Origin: a virus
Direction: 5' to 3' (one strand)
DNA: 64,000 bases
IMG/VR virus record: IMGVR_UViG_3300025668_000798
Coordinates: 1 to 64,000 of that record
Numbering within the stretch: the first letter of the stretch is position 1; each line of letters opens with the position of its first letter. Both the position numbers and the translations under genes were made by a program. Positions 45,701-56,300 of this stretch are shown piece by piece. The notes under the pieces were generated by a model, which searched no databases, was not told where the DNA came from, and saw only the letters and a program-made list of their open reading frames with translations.

Positions 45701-48700
45701 TCAAACGATGTATCATTGTTGCGAACAATTGTTTGGTCAAACAATGTTGGTACAAATCTACTACCATTTGCACTTGCAATTATAAGATTTTCTTCGCTAA
45801 AGTTTAAACTAATTCCAAATAATTCACCTGGTTCGCCTGTAGGAGGATATAATGTTTGATTTAAACCATACTCGTTGCCTGTATATCTGTATACAAAGAC
45901 CGCTCCGTTATTTGTTCCTGTGTCATCATTTCTAATAGCATTAATAGCAATTGCATTACCATTTGCACTTACAGCAACTTCACTTCCAAACTCTTGTGCT
46001 AAATTTGCTGTTTCAATTGTTTCATAGTATGCATATCTATTATTAACTCTTCTGTACACACTTACTACATTTGTGTTAAGTGTATCTTCGCCATTTACAA
46101 CTAAGACCTCTCCGTTAACACTTACATCAAAACTAGTTGCAATTTTTTGTCCACCAGCAACACCTAAATTGTCGCTTTCGTCGTTGAGTAGTTCGTTTTG
46201 TGGAGGTATATAACCTTTGTGGTCAACATACTGATCTAGTAATTCCCAATTAGTTTCGCTAAATGACTGTGCTGGAAGATCTTTGTTAGCACGCCATAAA
46301 TGACGATTGCCGTCTGCTCCGCCTGTTGTATTATACCATACAATTTCGCCTTGAATGTAATTTTCAGTTGGATTGAATGTTCCTCTGTAATTATCATCTC
46401 TACTATATTTCCAACTTCCATCAGTTGTGTCATTATCAAAAAAGTAGATTCTTCCTTCGGCTTCATTACTTGCAATGTAGAGTCTTAACACACCGTCAAT
46501 ATCTTTTCTACATTTTACTATTCTACCAAAATTGTCATCTGATACCGGCTCTGGGCTTAGAATAGTGGTTACTAATTCGTATTCATTTCCAACATCTTCT
46601 TTTTTATACACACAAACAGCACCTAGTATACTGCCAGTTAAACTTCCATCAGGATCAACATCAATTAAATTTGCACGTTCCCAATCTTGGCTCATTTTAT
46701 TAATAGTGCTTACATCGCTACCATCAACATCAACTTTTGCTCTCCACAATGTTCCTCTGTCGTTTACTATTTCACCTGCGCTATAACTTGTACCAGGTAA
46801 TATATTACCTTTATAACGTGTACGCAAGTTTGCAGCATTAGGAGCGCCTACGAATAAAAAATCACCGCTTGGAGATAATGCAACGCTGGCTCCGAATTGG
46901 CTGTTGGTTCCAACTACACTAGTGTCGGCTTGATAGTTTTCAGGAGAACTAAAGTCGCCGCCGTCTCCGATACGAGTATATACTATTACTCTGCCGTTTG
47001 TATTTGGATCGCCTACTGCTAATTTTGTGTTTGTTTGATTTACTGCTAACGAATCACCAAAATTAGTTACAAGTCCAGTTTGTGGATTGACTACTATGTC
47101 TTCAACATCATACACAGGTTTATTTTCTAACACAGCCCATTTGTTGTTGCCTATGTCATCTATCCATGCTTTGTTACCAACTTGCACATCTGTGTTTCTT
47201 AAAATTGTATTGTAGTCATCAAGATTTGTAAATCTACGTGGTGCTACTTGAATTACAATCCCAGCACTACTGTCAGATAAATCTATATCTTCTGTAATAT
47301 TTTCTTCAGTATAAAATTCTAATTCTTTATAACCTGTATAAATTACTTGTCTAAATCCATCTAACTCATCGTTAATATTTGTCAATCCAATAATATCACC
47401 ACTTTTTAGGTTGTGGTTGCTATCTAAACTGACTTTAAATCCAGTTAATGTTTTTGTAATGCGTTCAACTTGATAATTTGTTTTCTTAAATTCGTATACA
47501 TTCCAAGACAGCTTATCATTCGTTACCCAAACGTACTGCCCTTGTTTGACTAAATTAATATCAAATCCTAAAAGTTGATCTACTCCACTTGTAATAAAAT
47601 CGATTTGTGCAGGAGCAACATACCCAGCTGTTTTTGTAACTTCTTCATATTCAGCAAATGGAAATAATTTGTTATTATAATTTGCAGGTTTAATGTTTAT
47701 ATCAGATCTTGGAACTTGATATATAAAATCAGATCTAGTTTTGTCTACACTAGATACAAGTTCAAAAGGCTGAGGAGTAAGTTTATATTTTGATTCATCT
47801 ATAGTAATTTCAAATTCTTCAAAACTATCTGTGGCGCCGTATTGACCTGCTCTAATAGCCCATTCTTCAAAAAATTCAATACTGTCTTTACCAGACGAAC
47901 TAAGTTTATCAAACAATTTTGTAAGGACATTTTTAGTTCCTTTATCTTGTATCATTCCTTGATAAAATTTATATTGACTTATTTCATCATTTATTATATT
48001 TTTAAGGTATTCACGCTTTTGATAACCAATAAGATGCTGTGCTAGTCTTTGTTGTTCAGTATCGAAATTATCTGTGTCTAAATCATAAAAATCAGCAAAT
48101 TGAGAAGCTCTGTAATCAAAGTTTGGAATTAATTGATTCTTTGGAGTCTCTGTTAATACTGTCCAATTTGTTTGATCAAAAAATTCTCCACTAGTATGGC
48201 TTAGTGTTGCTGTGTAGTATTTGTCTTTGTAAGCAATTACATCGCCGATAATGTAATCAGAAAAACTCTTCCATTTAGTTGCTTTAGGTTCGTCAAATAC
48301 AAACCCTGGAATGTTAAGTGTACCTGACCAATCAGCTGTCCTGTATCCTATTACTTTTAATCTTTCTTGTCTATACCCACTTGTTTCATTATAAATGGTA
48401 TCTGCAAAAACAGTATCATTATCAATAACAATACAATGTTCTTTTTGAACTAGGAACAATCTAACAAAATATACACCAGTGCCTTCGTCATTACTTGCTA
48501 GGCTAAATGTGTTATCTGTTTCACGCACTAAATTTACAAAATCCGTTTTGAACAATTTTCCATCTTGATCTAAAATTTCATAATTGAATATGCTATCATA
48601 TAAATTGTCTGGTAAGTAAAAATCACGTTTGAATACAATTTTGTTTGCACTAGGCGATAAACTAATTACACTTTGATCTCCCCAGTTTTGCGTAGTCCAA

Positions 48701-51700
48701 AACAAGAACTCTTTTGCAGCTAATCTAAAGTTTTCAACTATACCATATTTTGCATTATTATAATCAAATCTAAATCCAAGATCTTGTAGTGCTTTATCGT
48801 ACCCTAACAAAAAGTCTATTACATCTTGATATCTAGGTAAAACAGTTCCGTATTGCAAATAAGAAACAGAGGCAGAGAATCTTTTACTAAACCTACCTGC
48901 TCGTCCGCCGACTGTAGGCAACTCTGCAAGTTCTGAAAATTTAGCACTCTCAAACTCGTCAACACTAGTATGTGTTTCGTTTACTCTGTAAAACTTTTGC
49001 GAATATCTTACAATGCCACCTGCCACGTATAATTTTTCAGCTGCCCATTCTGCAAACTCTTCACTTATTCCGCCTACAGTTATAAACGGATCGTTTGCAC
49101 TTTCTATTACTTTATTGTATGTAAATTTAGGATTATTTCTATCGTATCCGTTTATTTTATATCCTGTAGAAACCTTTTCAATTACAACGCCGCTGTATGT
49201 AACAACATCAATTGGAGAACTAGTCTTTAGGAACAAATTATAATTTTCTTGCGGAGTAAAGATATCTCCTGAACTATTAGGTGTTTTACTATCTAAAACT
49301 AAATTTACTTTTTCTTTATCACTAAATCCTGCCAATCTAAAACTTAAATTATAACGTAAATTTGCAATATTATTTTTATAATCATCAAAAGACATATTGT
49401 TGTATTTGATATAATCTTTTACATAATTTAACAATCCTGCACTAGGATTTACAAAATCTATTTCTTTTGCTGATATAGCATTCTTATGATTGTATATTAA
49501 GTTACCAGATAAACTTCTAGAAATTTTTGAATAGTCGTATGCATAACCAAATACTTTTGCAGGTTTTAAAAGCAATAATGCATTCAATAAGCTAAACGGA
49601 TATTCACTACTTCTACGCCAGGCAGTTTCAGCAGGTCCTTGATCGCCGAATTCAAATGTGTATCCTTCTTGGCTTGAAAAACTAAAGTCTTTTGAAAATC
49701 CAGTTTCAAACGGACTTCTAATTCTTCCATTTTCGTCAGTTGGTATTTGGCTAGTTAAATTTGGTCTTGCAAATCTAATATCTTTTCTTATTAATTTGCC
49801 TGGCTCTCTAATGATTCCAGCTTCTAAATCTTTCCATAATGGTATATTATTGCTAGTATAAGGAGCAGGACCGTAAACAGTTTCCCACCAGCTAGGCTGA
49901 ATCGAAAATCCTAACATTTTCCATGGTGTTAAATTTGGTGTATCGGTGTCGTAGGCATTATTGTAAACTGCACGCCAGAATCCTTCTAATTGCTTACCAC
50001 TAATATCACTTGTATTTCTATAATTATAACTGAAACTGTCACTTATGTCAATATTTTTATTTTCATTAAAATCATAAACTTGTGCAACATTAGTCCAATT
50101 AATAAAATCAGCTATCATTATATTTTCAATATCATTACGAGCTAATCCTGTAGATCTAAATCTACCAGGAATGTAATCAAATATATCAAATAATTCAGCA
50201 TTATATCTAGTTTTTACATTGTTAAAAATACGTTTTTCTAATTCAATTAAGAGGTCGTCGCGGAAGTCGTTAAATGCTACTGTTCTGCTTCCGTCATGTC
50301 CTTGGATAACTTTAGTAGGTGTACTAAATGTATTATCGAGTATAATTTGCGGTTCGTATAAAGGATACAATCCTAACTTACTTGGCGTTGGAGGAACAAA
50401 ACAACCATCTGTTGTTTCAAATTCATGTATATGAATTATATCATCATTTTCAACACCTGGAATATTTACAAATCCTTCATCGGTAAACATATAATCTTTT
50501 ATATATGTTAGCTGGACATTATTGTTATAAACTAAAACTGCTTTATGATTTAATTTGTTTAGATTAAATGCTGTAGTCAAAGGAAAATAAGGGTTTCCGG
50601 AATCTAATACAGTATACTCAATAATGTTTTTTGCACCAAACGGAACAACATCACTATCATAGTATGCATCTAATCTAGTTTTACTTGTAGCAAATTGCGC
50701 TAATAAATAATCAACATGTTTTTCTACAGTGTTGTTATAGCCGTCATATGTTGCAAGTCTTAAAAATTCTCTTTTAAATTTACTGTATTCTTGTAATGCA
50801 AGTTTTATAGAGTTTACTATATTATGTTCTTTAGAAGTGAAATGATATAAAGGCAAACCTATAGGGCCTGCATGTGTTACAAATCTATCTCCGTATATTT
50901 CAATATTACCCTTATCACGCAGATTTCCTACACCAGGATGTATGCCTTCAAAATTTTCTATATTTTCTACAATAGTTTGCACATGATCGTTTACTTCGCC
51001 TATTGTGAATTCTTTTACATCAAGGTTATTTGGATTACGTTCTAGATTGTATGCAGTTTCATAATATGCATTATCGTTTTTATCAGCACTAGTATAACAC
51101 TTAATAATTATTCTATCATCAGGTTCAATTGGAGTTGTTAGTGTTACTAGTACGTTTTCAGTAAGTGTTGCACCTAAGGTATAATCTATACCTTCTTTTA
51201 AAAACTTTCTATTTGTAAATATTTTTAATTTTAAGTCTGAGAGTGTGTTACTTTTTGTAAAACAATCTATTTCAAAATTATTTGTTTGATTTGCTCCTTG
51301 CACATCAATGATTACAGCCTGCCTACTTTTTGTATAATGCTTTTTCCAAGCATTTTCGTATAAGGTTTCTTTATCATAACTATCGGTAATTTTCACAAAA
51401 CCTTGACTAGCAAGTAAATCTATATTTTCCTCGTCTTGAATGTAGCTATCTTTTTGAGCTAACAAATCAAACTCAAATACAATATCGCCTACGTTATCTA
51501 TATTTTTATATGTTACAGGAAATCCTAATTCACTATCAAGTGCTCCTGTGCCTTCTTTGTAAGCAAAAATCTTATTGCCTGTAAACGTAGTGCTTTCGTA
51601 ATACGTTGTATTACTATAACTTGTTTCTGTTTTATCAAATATATCAAATACAGGTGTTTGATTTACTGAAGTTTTTTCTTGTGCTTTTTTCCATTTAGTA

Positions 51701-53355
51701 CCATCAAAGAAATATTGTTTACCTGCATTTACTTTGCCGTCTTTTATTAAAACAATATCATTTTCAGATGCTGTGCTATCAGTTGCTTCTATTAAACTAA
51801 TTTGTGTTTTGTTTTGAAATTTTATAAAATTCACTACATAAATTTTATTATTCACTACAGTGTCTGAATCATTAGTAAACAAAATACGCATTCCGTCTAC
51901 TAAATTTACATTGTCAATATTGTAACCTTCTTGTCCTTCGATAATAGAAAATATATCATTTGTCCAGTCATCTATTAGATCAATCGGATCTTTACATACA
52001 GTACCGTTATGATACATTTTGATGCCTGGCTTAAATTCAATAATTGGACGTTTTCCTCTACTGTTTGCAGGCAACGTATATTCTTGATTATTAATTTTTG
52101 CACTTTGTTCGATTACACTTATATGGAACCATCTGTTGTATCTTGCCCAAGGGTTTTTGTCTACACTAGAACGATTACTTACAATATAATCTTTTACAGC
52201 AGGATAACCAAGTGCTGTACTCCAAGGCAATCTATCAAACCCATATACATCAAACGCTACATCTTCGTCGCCTAAAAGCAAATCTGCTGTGCTTAAATCA
52301 TCAACAGAAATTAAAACAATTTCTTTGCCTACGCCGTCAACATAAAACACACCATCTTGATATTTTTCAGGAATTACTGTTCCGGTAAATTGCACTTTCA
52401 TGCCATTAGATAAATTCCACCCATCAGCAGTTGTGTAACTTACTTTGCCTAAAATTTCTTTATCTATATCAATAAAACTATTTTCTTCAATAGTCGATAT
52501 TCTTATAAGTCCGCTTGTATTAATATCTTCTTTACTAATATAAAAAAGTTCATCTGGAGCATTTTCAGGCACTGTAAACTCAATTACACCTTTGCTTACA
52601 TAACCATCTGCATCTGCATCTGTCGTTACAATACCGTCTGTATATAATGTGCTTTCGTTTGTTACACTATCTTCAAATGTAAGTCCAGGTAAAAATTCTC
52701 TACTTATTGCAAAAGCAAAAGGATTTCCTTCTGCATTTATTTCAAATCTATATGTCTGCCCTCTATACAAGTTAAGCAAAGGATTTCTAGTAAGTTTATC
52801 TGGTGTAAATAAATATGCAAAATTGTCTGTTTCTTCAACTACGTTGATTTTGTATGTGCTTTCGACATCACGCGAATTGCCAGGAACAGTTACAACTTGA
52901 GGACCGTTAGGTAACCAGTAATATTCACGAAAATTTGTAAATTTGTCAAAATCAATATGAGGGTTCCAAGAATATATTTCTTGTTCATTTAGTTTACTGT
53001 GATTGCTTGTGTTGCTATAAAAACTTTTTATTTGCCCTATATAGTCAATATAATCCTTATGAAAAGTAATATTGCCTAAATCGTCTCTGATGTTTACACT
53101 AGGATCTAATTGATAATTTGATCTTAGAGAATTTATTTCAGTAAGATATGTACTATTGTTTGCATTTGCTTTTGCATTTTTTCTTCCAACAAATGCATTT
53201 ATTTTTTCAACTGCACCCGAAGAAAATAATTGATCAATTGTAGAACTTGTAAGTTTTTCATTAGTACTTGTTCTAAAATAACGAGGTAAGAACCTACTAC
53301 TTTTTTTACTGTTATCACCAACTGGAAATTCTGGTTGCTGGTCTTCGTATGCCAT
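39769..53355 (-). CDS. Giant virion structural protein (4,528 residues)
   Basis: A single uninterrupted frame of 13.6 kb. The N-terminus (FLPRYFRTSTNEKLTSST..QLF) has no signal peptide. Five FG-GAP-like blades (motifs such as FGDSLAVNQTNTKLAVGDPN, FGASVALSPSG..LFVGAPN, FGSEVAVSANG) lie around residues 2097-2530. Four modules of the chitin-binding type 5/12-like pattern (Y..GDIV.Y...YY.A....S....W) lie near 1438-1483, 1693-1734, 2183-2227 and 2323-2372. The rest is beta-rich, with repeated IGDGAT.I and VNG-type segments near the C-terminus. It stands where T4 has gp7 and gp8, right after the gp6-like gene. Likely a baseplate-anchored, glycan-binding fibre. Confidence 0.85.
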   Translation of the reverse strand: MAYEDQQPEFPVGDNSKKSSRFLPRYFRTSTNEKLTSSTIDQLFSSGAVEKINAFVGRKNAKANANNSTYLTEINSLRSNYQLDPSVNIRDDLGNITFHKDYIDYIGQIKSFYSNTSNHSKLNEQEIYSWNPHIDFDKFTNFREYYWLPNGPQVVTVPGNSRDVESTYKINVVEETDNFAYLFTPDKLTRNPLLNLYRGQTYRFEINAEGNPFAFAISREFLPGLTFEDSVTNESTLYTDGIVTTDADADGYVSKGVIEFTVPENAPDELFYISKEDINTSGLIRISTIEENSFIDIDKEILGKVSYTTADGWNLSNGMKVQFTGTVIPEKYQDGVFYVDGVGKEIVLISVDDLSTADLLLGDEDVAFDVYGFDRLPWSTALGYPAVKDYIVSNRSSVDKNPWARYNRWFHISVIEQSAKINNQEYTLPANSRGKRPIIEFKPGIKMYHNGTVCKDPIDLIDDWTNDIFSIIEGQEGYNIDNVNLVDGMRILFTNDSDTVVNNKIYVVNFIKFQNKTQISLIEATDSTASENDIVLIKDGKVNAGKQYFFDGTKWKKAQEKTSVNQTPVFDIFDKTETSYSNTTYYESTTFTGNKIFAYKEGTGALDSELGFPVTYKNIDNVGDIVFEFDLLAQKDSYIQDEENIDLLASQGFVKITDSYDKETLYENAWKKHYTKSRQAVIIDVQGANQTNNFEIDCFTKSNTLSDLKLKIFTNRKFLKEGIDYTLGATLTENVLVTLTTPIEPDDRIIIKCYTSADKNDNAYYETAYNLERNPNNLDVKEFTIGEVNDHVQTIVENIENFEGIHPGVGNLRDKGNIEIYGDRFVTHAGPIGLPLYHFTSKEHNIVNSIKLALQEYSKFKREFLRLATYDGYNNTVEKHVDYLLAQFATSKTRLDAYYDSDVVPFGAKNIIEYTVLDSGNPYFPLTTAFNLNKLNHKAVLVYNNNVQLTYIKDYMFTDEGFVNIPGVENDDIIHIHEFETTDGCFVPPTPSKLGLYPLYEPQIILDNTFSTPTKVIQGHDGSRTVAFNDFRDDLLIELEKRIFNNVKTRYNAELFDIFDYIPGRFRSTGLARNDIENIMIADFINWTNVAQVYDFNENKNIDISDSFSYNYRNTSDISGKQLEGFWRAVYNNAYDTDTPNLTPWKMLGFSIQPSWWETVYGPAPYTSNNIPLWKDLEAGIIREPGKLIRKDIRFARPNLTSQIPTDENGRIRSPFETGFSKDFSFSSQEGYTFEFGDQGPAETAWRRSSEYPFSLLNALLLLKPAKVFGYAYDYSKISRSLSGNLIYNHKNAISAKEIDFVNPSAGLLNYVKDYIKYNNMSFDDYKNNIANLRYNLSFRLAGFSDKEKVNLVLDSKTPNSSGDIFTPQENYNLFLKTSSPIDVVTYSGVVIEKVSTGYKINGYDRNNPKFTYNKVIESANDPFITVGGISEEFAEWAAEKLYVAGGIVRYSQKFYRVNETHTSVDEFESAKFSELAELPTVGGRAGRFSKRFSASVSYLQYGTVLPRYQDVIDFLLGYDKALQDLGFRFDYNNAKYGIVENFRLAAKEFLFWTTQNWGDQSVISLSPSANKIVFKRDFYLPDNLYDSIFNYEILDQDGKLFKTDFVNLVRETDNTFSLASNDEGTGVYFVRLFLVQKEHCIVIDNDTVFADTIYNETSGYRQERLKVIGYRTADWSGTLNIPGFVFDEPKATKWKSFSDYIIGDVIAYKDKYYTATLSHTSGEFFDQTNWTVLTETPKNQLIPNFDYRASQFADFYDLDTDNFDTEQQRLAQHLIGYQKREYLKNIINDEISQYKFYQGMIQDKGTKNVLTKLFDKLSSSGKDSIEFFEEWAIRAGQYGATDSFEEFEITIDESKYKLTPQPFELVSSVDKTRSDFIYQVPRSDINIKPANYNNKLFPFAEYEEVTKTAGYVAPAQIDFITSGVDQLLGFDINLVKQGQYVWVTNDKLSWNVYEFKKTNYQVERITKTLTGFKVSLDSNHNLKSGDIIGLTNINDELDGFRQVIYTGYKELEFYTEENITEDIDLSDSSAGIVIQVAPRRFTNLDDYNTILRNTDVQVGNKAWIDDIGNNKWAVLENKPVYDVEDIVVNPQTGLVTNFGDSLAVNQTNTKLAVGDPNTNGRVIVYTRIGDGGDFSSPENYQADTSVVGTNSQFGASVALSPSGDFLFVGAPNAANLRTRYKGNILPGTSYSAGEIVNDRGTLWRAKVDVDGSDVSTINKMSQDWERANLIDVDPDGSLTGSILGAVCVYKKEDVGNEYELVTTILSPEPVSDDNFGRIVKCRKDIDGVLRLYIASNEAEGRIYFFDNDTTDGSWKYSRDDNYRGTFNPTENYIQGEIVWYNTTGGADGNRHLWRANKDLPAQSFSETNWELLDQYVDHKGYIPPQNELLNDESDNLGVAGGQKIATSFDVSVNGEVLVVNGEDTLNTNVVSVYRRVNNRYAYYETIETANLAQEFGSEVAVSANGNAIAINAIRNDDTGTNNGAVFVYRYTGNEYGLNQTLYPPTGEPGELFGISLNFSEENLIIASANGSRFVPTLFDQTIVRNNDTSFDSNTTKFFNKFPNAGTVYIFQNFNNNYLYAEELDWNYDTKNSSTPVLLTNANHIYISYPRLEYTADYGVVLDIKRDKQNYSWTKLSEQIDTPDISKIKRAFLFDKNTNDIVTFLDVIDPIQGKIAGVADEAIDLKLAFDPASYSVDTTTSNNQDFWANEYVGTYWWNTESTKWYNPFQGNAETQTSFWNKLLPDSDTQVYEWVESDYIPSEYDELADTNEGIELGISGFSKYGDFKYSVGRKYNAVTETFNTKYYFWVQNNRLLSNTNKKISSYDAEQLITDPQSAGYVFMSALSTDKFALHNVQPFVKDKDIALHIDVYKGEINDRNIHTEYKLLSEGLAGSNPPDTFIEKWIDSLVGYDKNLRPVPDLELGESKKYGIENRPRQGLFRNSLEALKQTIERINYILRQQIITDFKDLKDLDKNDIKPRLLEGIFDVEVATLDEIANIGVANAKLAVITPTLLDGKLVSVSIDEQGYGYKSAPKVIITGNGTEAEIQTTIDNLGRVIGATIINTGKNYSSINVSVRPFTFLVTNDSTINGKWALYEYDYSLNYNRVQYQKWNVANFWNYADWYATGYDENTSINYLIDGSYQLDGLNDIIGDVVKIKDIGTGGWLLLQKIDVQTEVDYTVNYKTVGRQNGTIQFSSKLYQNTNFGFDKVGFDNLVYDTEPVNERRIILQTLKDKVFIDDLSIKFNDILFTAIRYALYEQQTVDWIFKTSFLTAKHNIGMFDQRTNFKSDNLDSYKEFINEVKPYSSKIREYISAYENLENSQTLTTDFDLPPRYDDIQNKIVTETIKFYNSNVVGNREFVNTYPQKNWLDNYKFKIKELVIHDAGYGLLNQPVVTVSGGNGPTLTGKGYRTGDKLTSIDIAYNEAVYTSQPTITINGSFADDYKLPVVIAILGDSPVRSTHMTMKFDRVSGNFVFTDLKTVETFTGTGAKKSFNTKWPLDLRKSRVNVTVDGNNVLYTNYTLSNVEDTTKTYSRNLGNLLFETAPANNATIEITYYKDPAMLSAADRINAFYNPKEGMPGITKNEDGTINLGQLMTGLDYEGVNIESVDFSTDQGFDVGGFGIIPWDIFSESEDEIFVLDGSTLVFTLSKPLEDGVSYNIYKNNVRIDDPNFDGSSVIINKNALMNTIYGDGIQDTIPIDDTVPTAAGDIFIVRKETSDGSFEPADNVLDTELSGGGYDNTAKGLESGEITVDGDGFVTQTTSAGPEEVVPGQIVDTLDIQVKHKPADGQGIKTSYIYKTKSSILSYSIDMLPQSQQAVIVNINGQKVDDESYTIDYENNLLIFEDDSTIQDDMDLHILVIGNNGTDILESDTFIGDGATSIFVTGVKYTNPISSFVTINGVVQQPSFAYEIFETDATYKNEKCAAIRFGIPPRVGEVIGFSLYNNDTKSFSEITVDKSFIGDGVNYVYKFNNNTPFTEKPFTHKMLVKQGDKFLNAGYNIRHVLTNDRVYGIQTWQFGQPTKISNDDVLVLLNNKIIIDAVDYRWDAINSRIEFLNPLLGKVGDVLEIYVLGNGEYYFIDTVVDLTDMEDSTKQGLLHDEGDLISFVMEDSTQIFATVKSSVETDTGVTLTLNGYFKELKVKASENDVPLQLTGVKDEAYPAAIRIDNVRFVESENLTFKTVPAVNEKVEIITFSEHDVNNFDRLSFEVLYSPVISSSSPEYPTAISLTNGRIKLNQPAAGVNYVWVIQNNKLLRPSIDYELVSDNSIVNLFKKPNDNEIIEIIQFAATLTTTKYGFRIFKDMLNRVHYKRLNEKSVVKLSQPLNFYDQFISVEDTTNLPIPNRTTGKPGVVFIEGERIEYYVLEGNLLRQIRRGTLGTGVKSQYPAGTILMEQGERETIPYADKDLTQIFVSDGSTNIYTMDFDITSYNEIEVVVGGKKLRKPATQDFKVFNKTIDQDSPEADEIELPEFTINPDDNTITLRDDAPTGVRIVVQRKEGKLWTDDLSISDAKIARFVRAGTIKLSK

Positions 53356-53373
53356 ACTGTCTTATTCCTCTAG

Positions 53374-56300
53374 TTATTCACTTAATGTACTACTTTGAAT
53401 GTTAACATTTTCAGTATTTGTTGCTGTAACTACTTGTCCGGTAGCTTTTAATCTTGTTGCTGTAATAGCATCGATAATTTCAATGTCGTTTACTGTTGCT
53501 GCGCTAACAAATATTTCATTGCTTTCCGCTTTAATTTCATAAAGACTACCAAAACTTTGATTTTCTTGAACCGGCACTAATACGATGCTGGCAATATCTG
53601 GACTTAATTTAGAAACAATATAAGTAGAAAGTTCACTAAAATAAAACGTTTCTCCAAAGTCCCAATTTTCTAAACTAAAAAATGTGTTAATAGCAGTAAT
53701 AACTCTAGCTTTTACATCATTGTCATTTAATACTTGTTCGTTATTTTTAACAATCTTAATTTTTGCTTGTAAATCAACAGCAGCTTTGTTACCAAATAAT
53801 GCTTTGTATTTTACCGGATGATATATTACTTCATCGCTTATGCTTTTACGTTTGTTGATTTCTTGTCCATATTGTATAAACAATTCATCACTACTCGGCG
53901 GCAGAGGTTTATCAACAATTTCATTGGTTAACCATTTTCTATATTCTGTGTCATAAGATCTAGTTAATAAAAAAGTATCAATCATGTTAGATACACTTGG
54001 ATCAAGTCTACGATTTTCGTTTGCAGCATGATAATATCTAAATTTTATATTATCTCTACCAATAAATGCACGATATTCATCTGTAATAACTAATCTATTA
54101 CCAGTAAGTTTTTTAAATAAATCTACTGCTCTAAAATAAAATACTGTACCTTCGGTGTACTGGCTTAATGCGCCAATGTTTTGTTCTACTTCAAAAGTAT
54201 CTACAATACCTTCTACTGAATTATCAACAGCATAAAACGCCTCTGCATCACCTTCTAACATTTTTTTCTCATATACATAAGTGTTGTTATCAACTGCTAC
54301 AAATTGAGTAAAAATATCAGGGTCATCAACTATTCCATCATCGTCGGTATCATAAAAGTCTATTTCAACTTTTGTGCTATCAACATAATTGTCTATGTTT
54401 ATATAATCACTAACAATTTGCCAATCAATATCTGTTGTAAAATAATCTAAAGATAATGGCTTATTATTAATATTCAAAAGTTGTATTTTATCTTTAACTA
54501 TTTTCTGCGTTCTACTATCGTAAATTTTATCTACTTTATCAAAGTAAAATCTTATTTCATCTAAACTACTGAAAACATAACGCAATCCTCTGTATGTTAC
54601 AGTATAATAAACACCATTGGTTTCAAATAATATCAACCAGCTGCCGTCTAAGTTTCTACCACTTATGTCTCCAGTACTACTTAAACTGAATTCTCTACTT
54701 GATGTTAAATCTTTGTCTAAAATTACATCCCATTGACTTTTGTTAAAATCATAACGTAAACCAAAACGTTTAAATGCAAACATCTGTTCTACAAACAGGT
54801 TTATAGTATCATCTGTAAACACTTTATTAAGTACAGGAATTATTTCAACAAGTTTACTATTTGTTGGAATATTATCATTTAAAATAACAGGTCCTAAATT
54901 AGTATTTGGATCGTTTACTGTTCCGTTTTCAAATACACTAATAACCTTTACCCATTTATAAAGTATTGCACCTTTAGTAGTTGGATTTCCTAGTACAAGT
55001 TTATTGTTATTTGTACTATCAAAATAATATCCAGTTGGTGCTTCAAATTTTAAGTAAGAGCCTGGCTTGACATATGTTAACAATCCGCTTGTAAAACTAC
55101 CTAGTGTTGCTACGATTGTATCACTATCTATAAATCTACCACTACATCTGTTTAGATCAAACGTTTCTTTGTTCCATGCTAATTCAAAATTACTAATAGT
55201 TTGATTGCGAGGATATTGATCTAAATAATAATTACGCATTTTGCTATCTTTAATTAAATCAATTATTGTGTTTCTTGCAAAAAATTCTATATCTGTTTGA
55301 TTTACAAATTCAAAGTTAATTTTTTCTTGCATATATTCGCGGTAAATGATTCCATCATTGCCGTAAAGATTTGTGTTACTGTATTTTCCAGTACTATCTC
55401 TTAAATCAAAATATCTACTTACGCCACTGCTAGTTCTGTTAACACTTTTAGTTTTAACAATTTCTTGGCTAACACTTAGCGGACCTACATTGTAGTCTTC
55501 GCCTGTAATAAGTCTATCTTGTGTGTAATAATTACTCGGTGCATTTTGTTTAATGCTTTCGTTTGTTTCACTTGTAGATGCATTAGTAACAGCATTTTGT
55601 AATTCTAGTACAAGTGATATTTTTTCTGCTTTTCCTGCTTTGCTTATGTAAGGTACAACTACGTTAATACCTGTAAATTCTGCAGGAACAATACGCACAG
55701 AACTATTAGCACTTTGTCTATAATAAATTCTAAACTGACCTTTTGGAATGTTGCCAAAAATTCCATCACTGAATACTAAACTTACTGTATCATTTACTTT
55801 TGTTAAAACTGTATAAATGTCTTTAACATTTTTTTCTAAACTGTTATATACAATGTTGTTGCCTTCAACTGCATCAACTTTATTCCATAAATCTGATTCA
55901 TTTCCGTCTGCATTAAGTTTGTATAACCAGACATCGTCATTGTTGATATTTGCAGTGTTTACATCTACCGTTTCGTGTGGTGCTGCTACTTCTAAATTAA
56001 ATTGATTATTAAGTAATTTACCCTGTCTAAAGTGTAAAAAATATCCACTGTTTGAACTACCTGGTCCTCGACCATTGTCTCTATATAAAAATGCTAAATT
56101 ATTTCCAGGTAATGGTGCTTCTTCATATATTGAATCATTATCAAAGTTAGTGCTAACAACTTCAAACGATTCTTTTTTGTTATCTATTGCTTTTGAAAAT
56201 TCATATACTGGCACAGTGTTACTTGTGCTGTTAAATCTATACAACTGTGTTGTAACTCCATTAACCGAACCTGCTTTTAAAGGTTTGCCAATACCATTTT

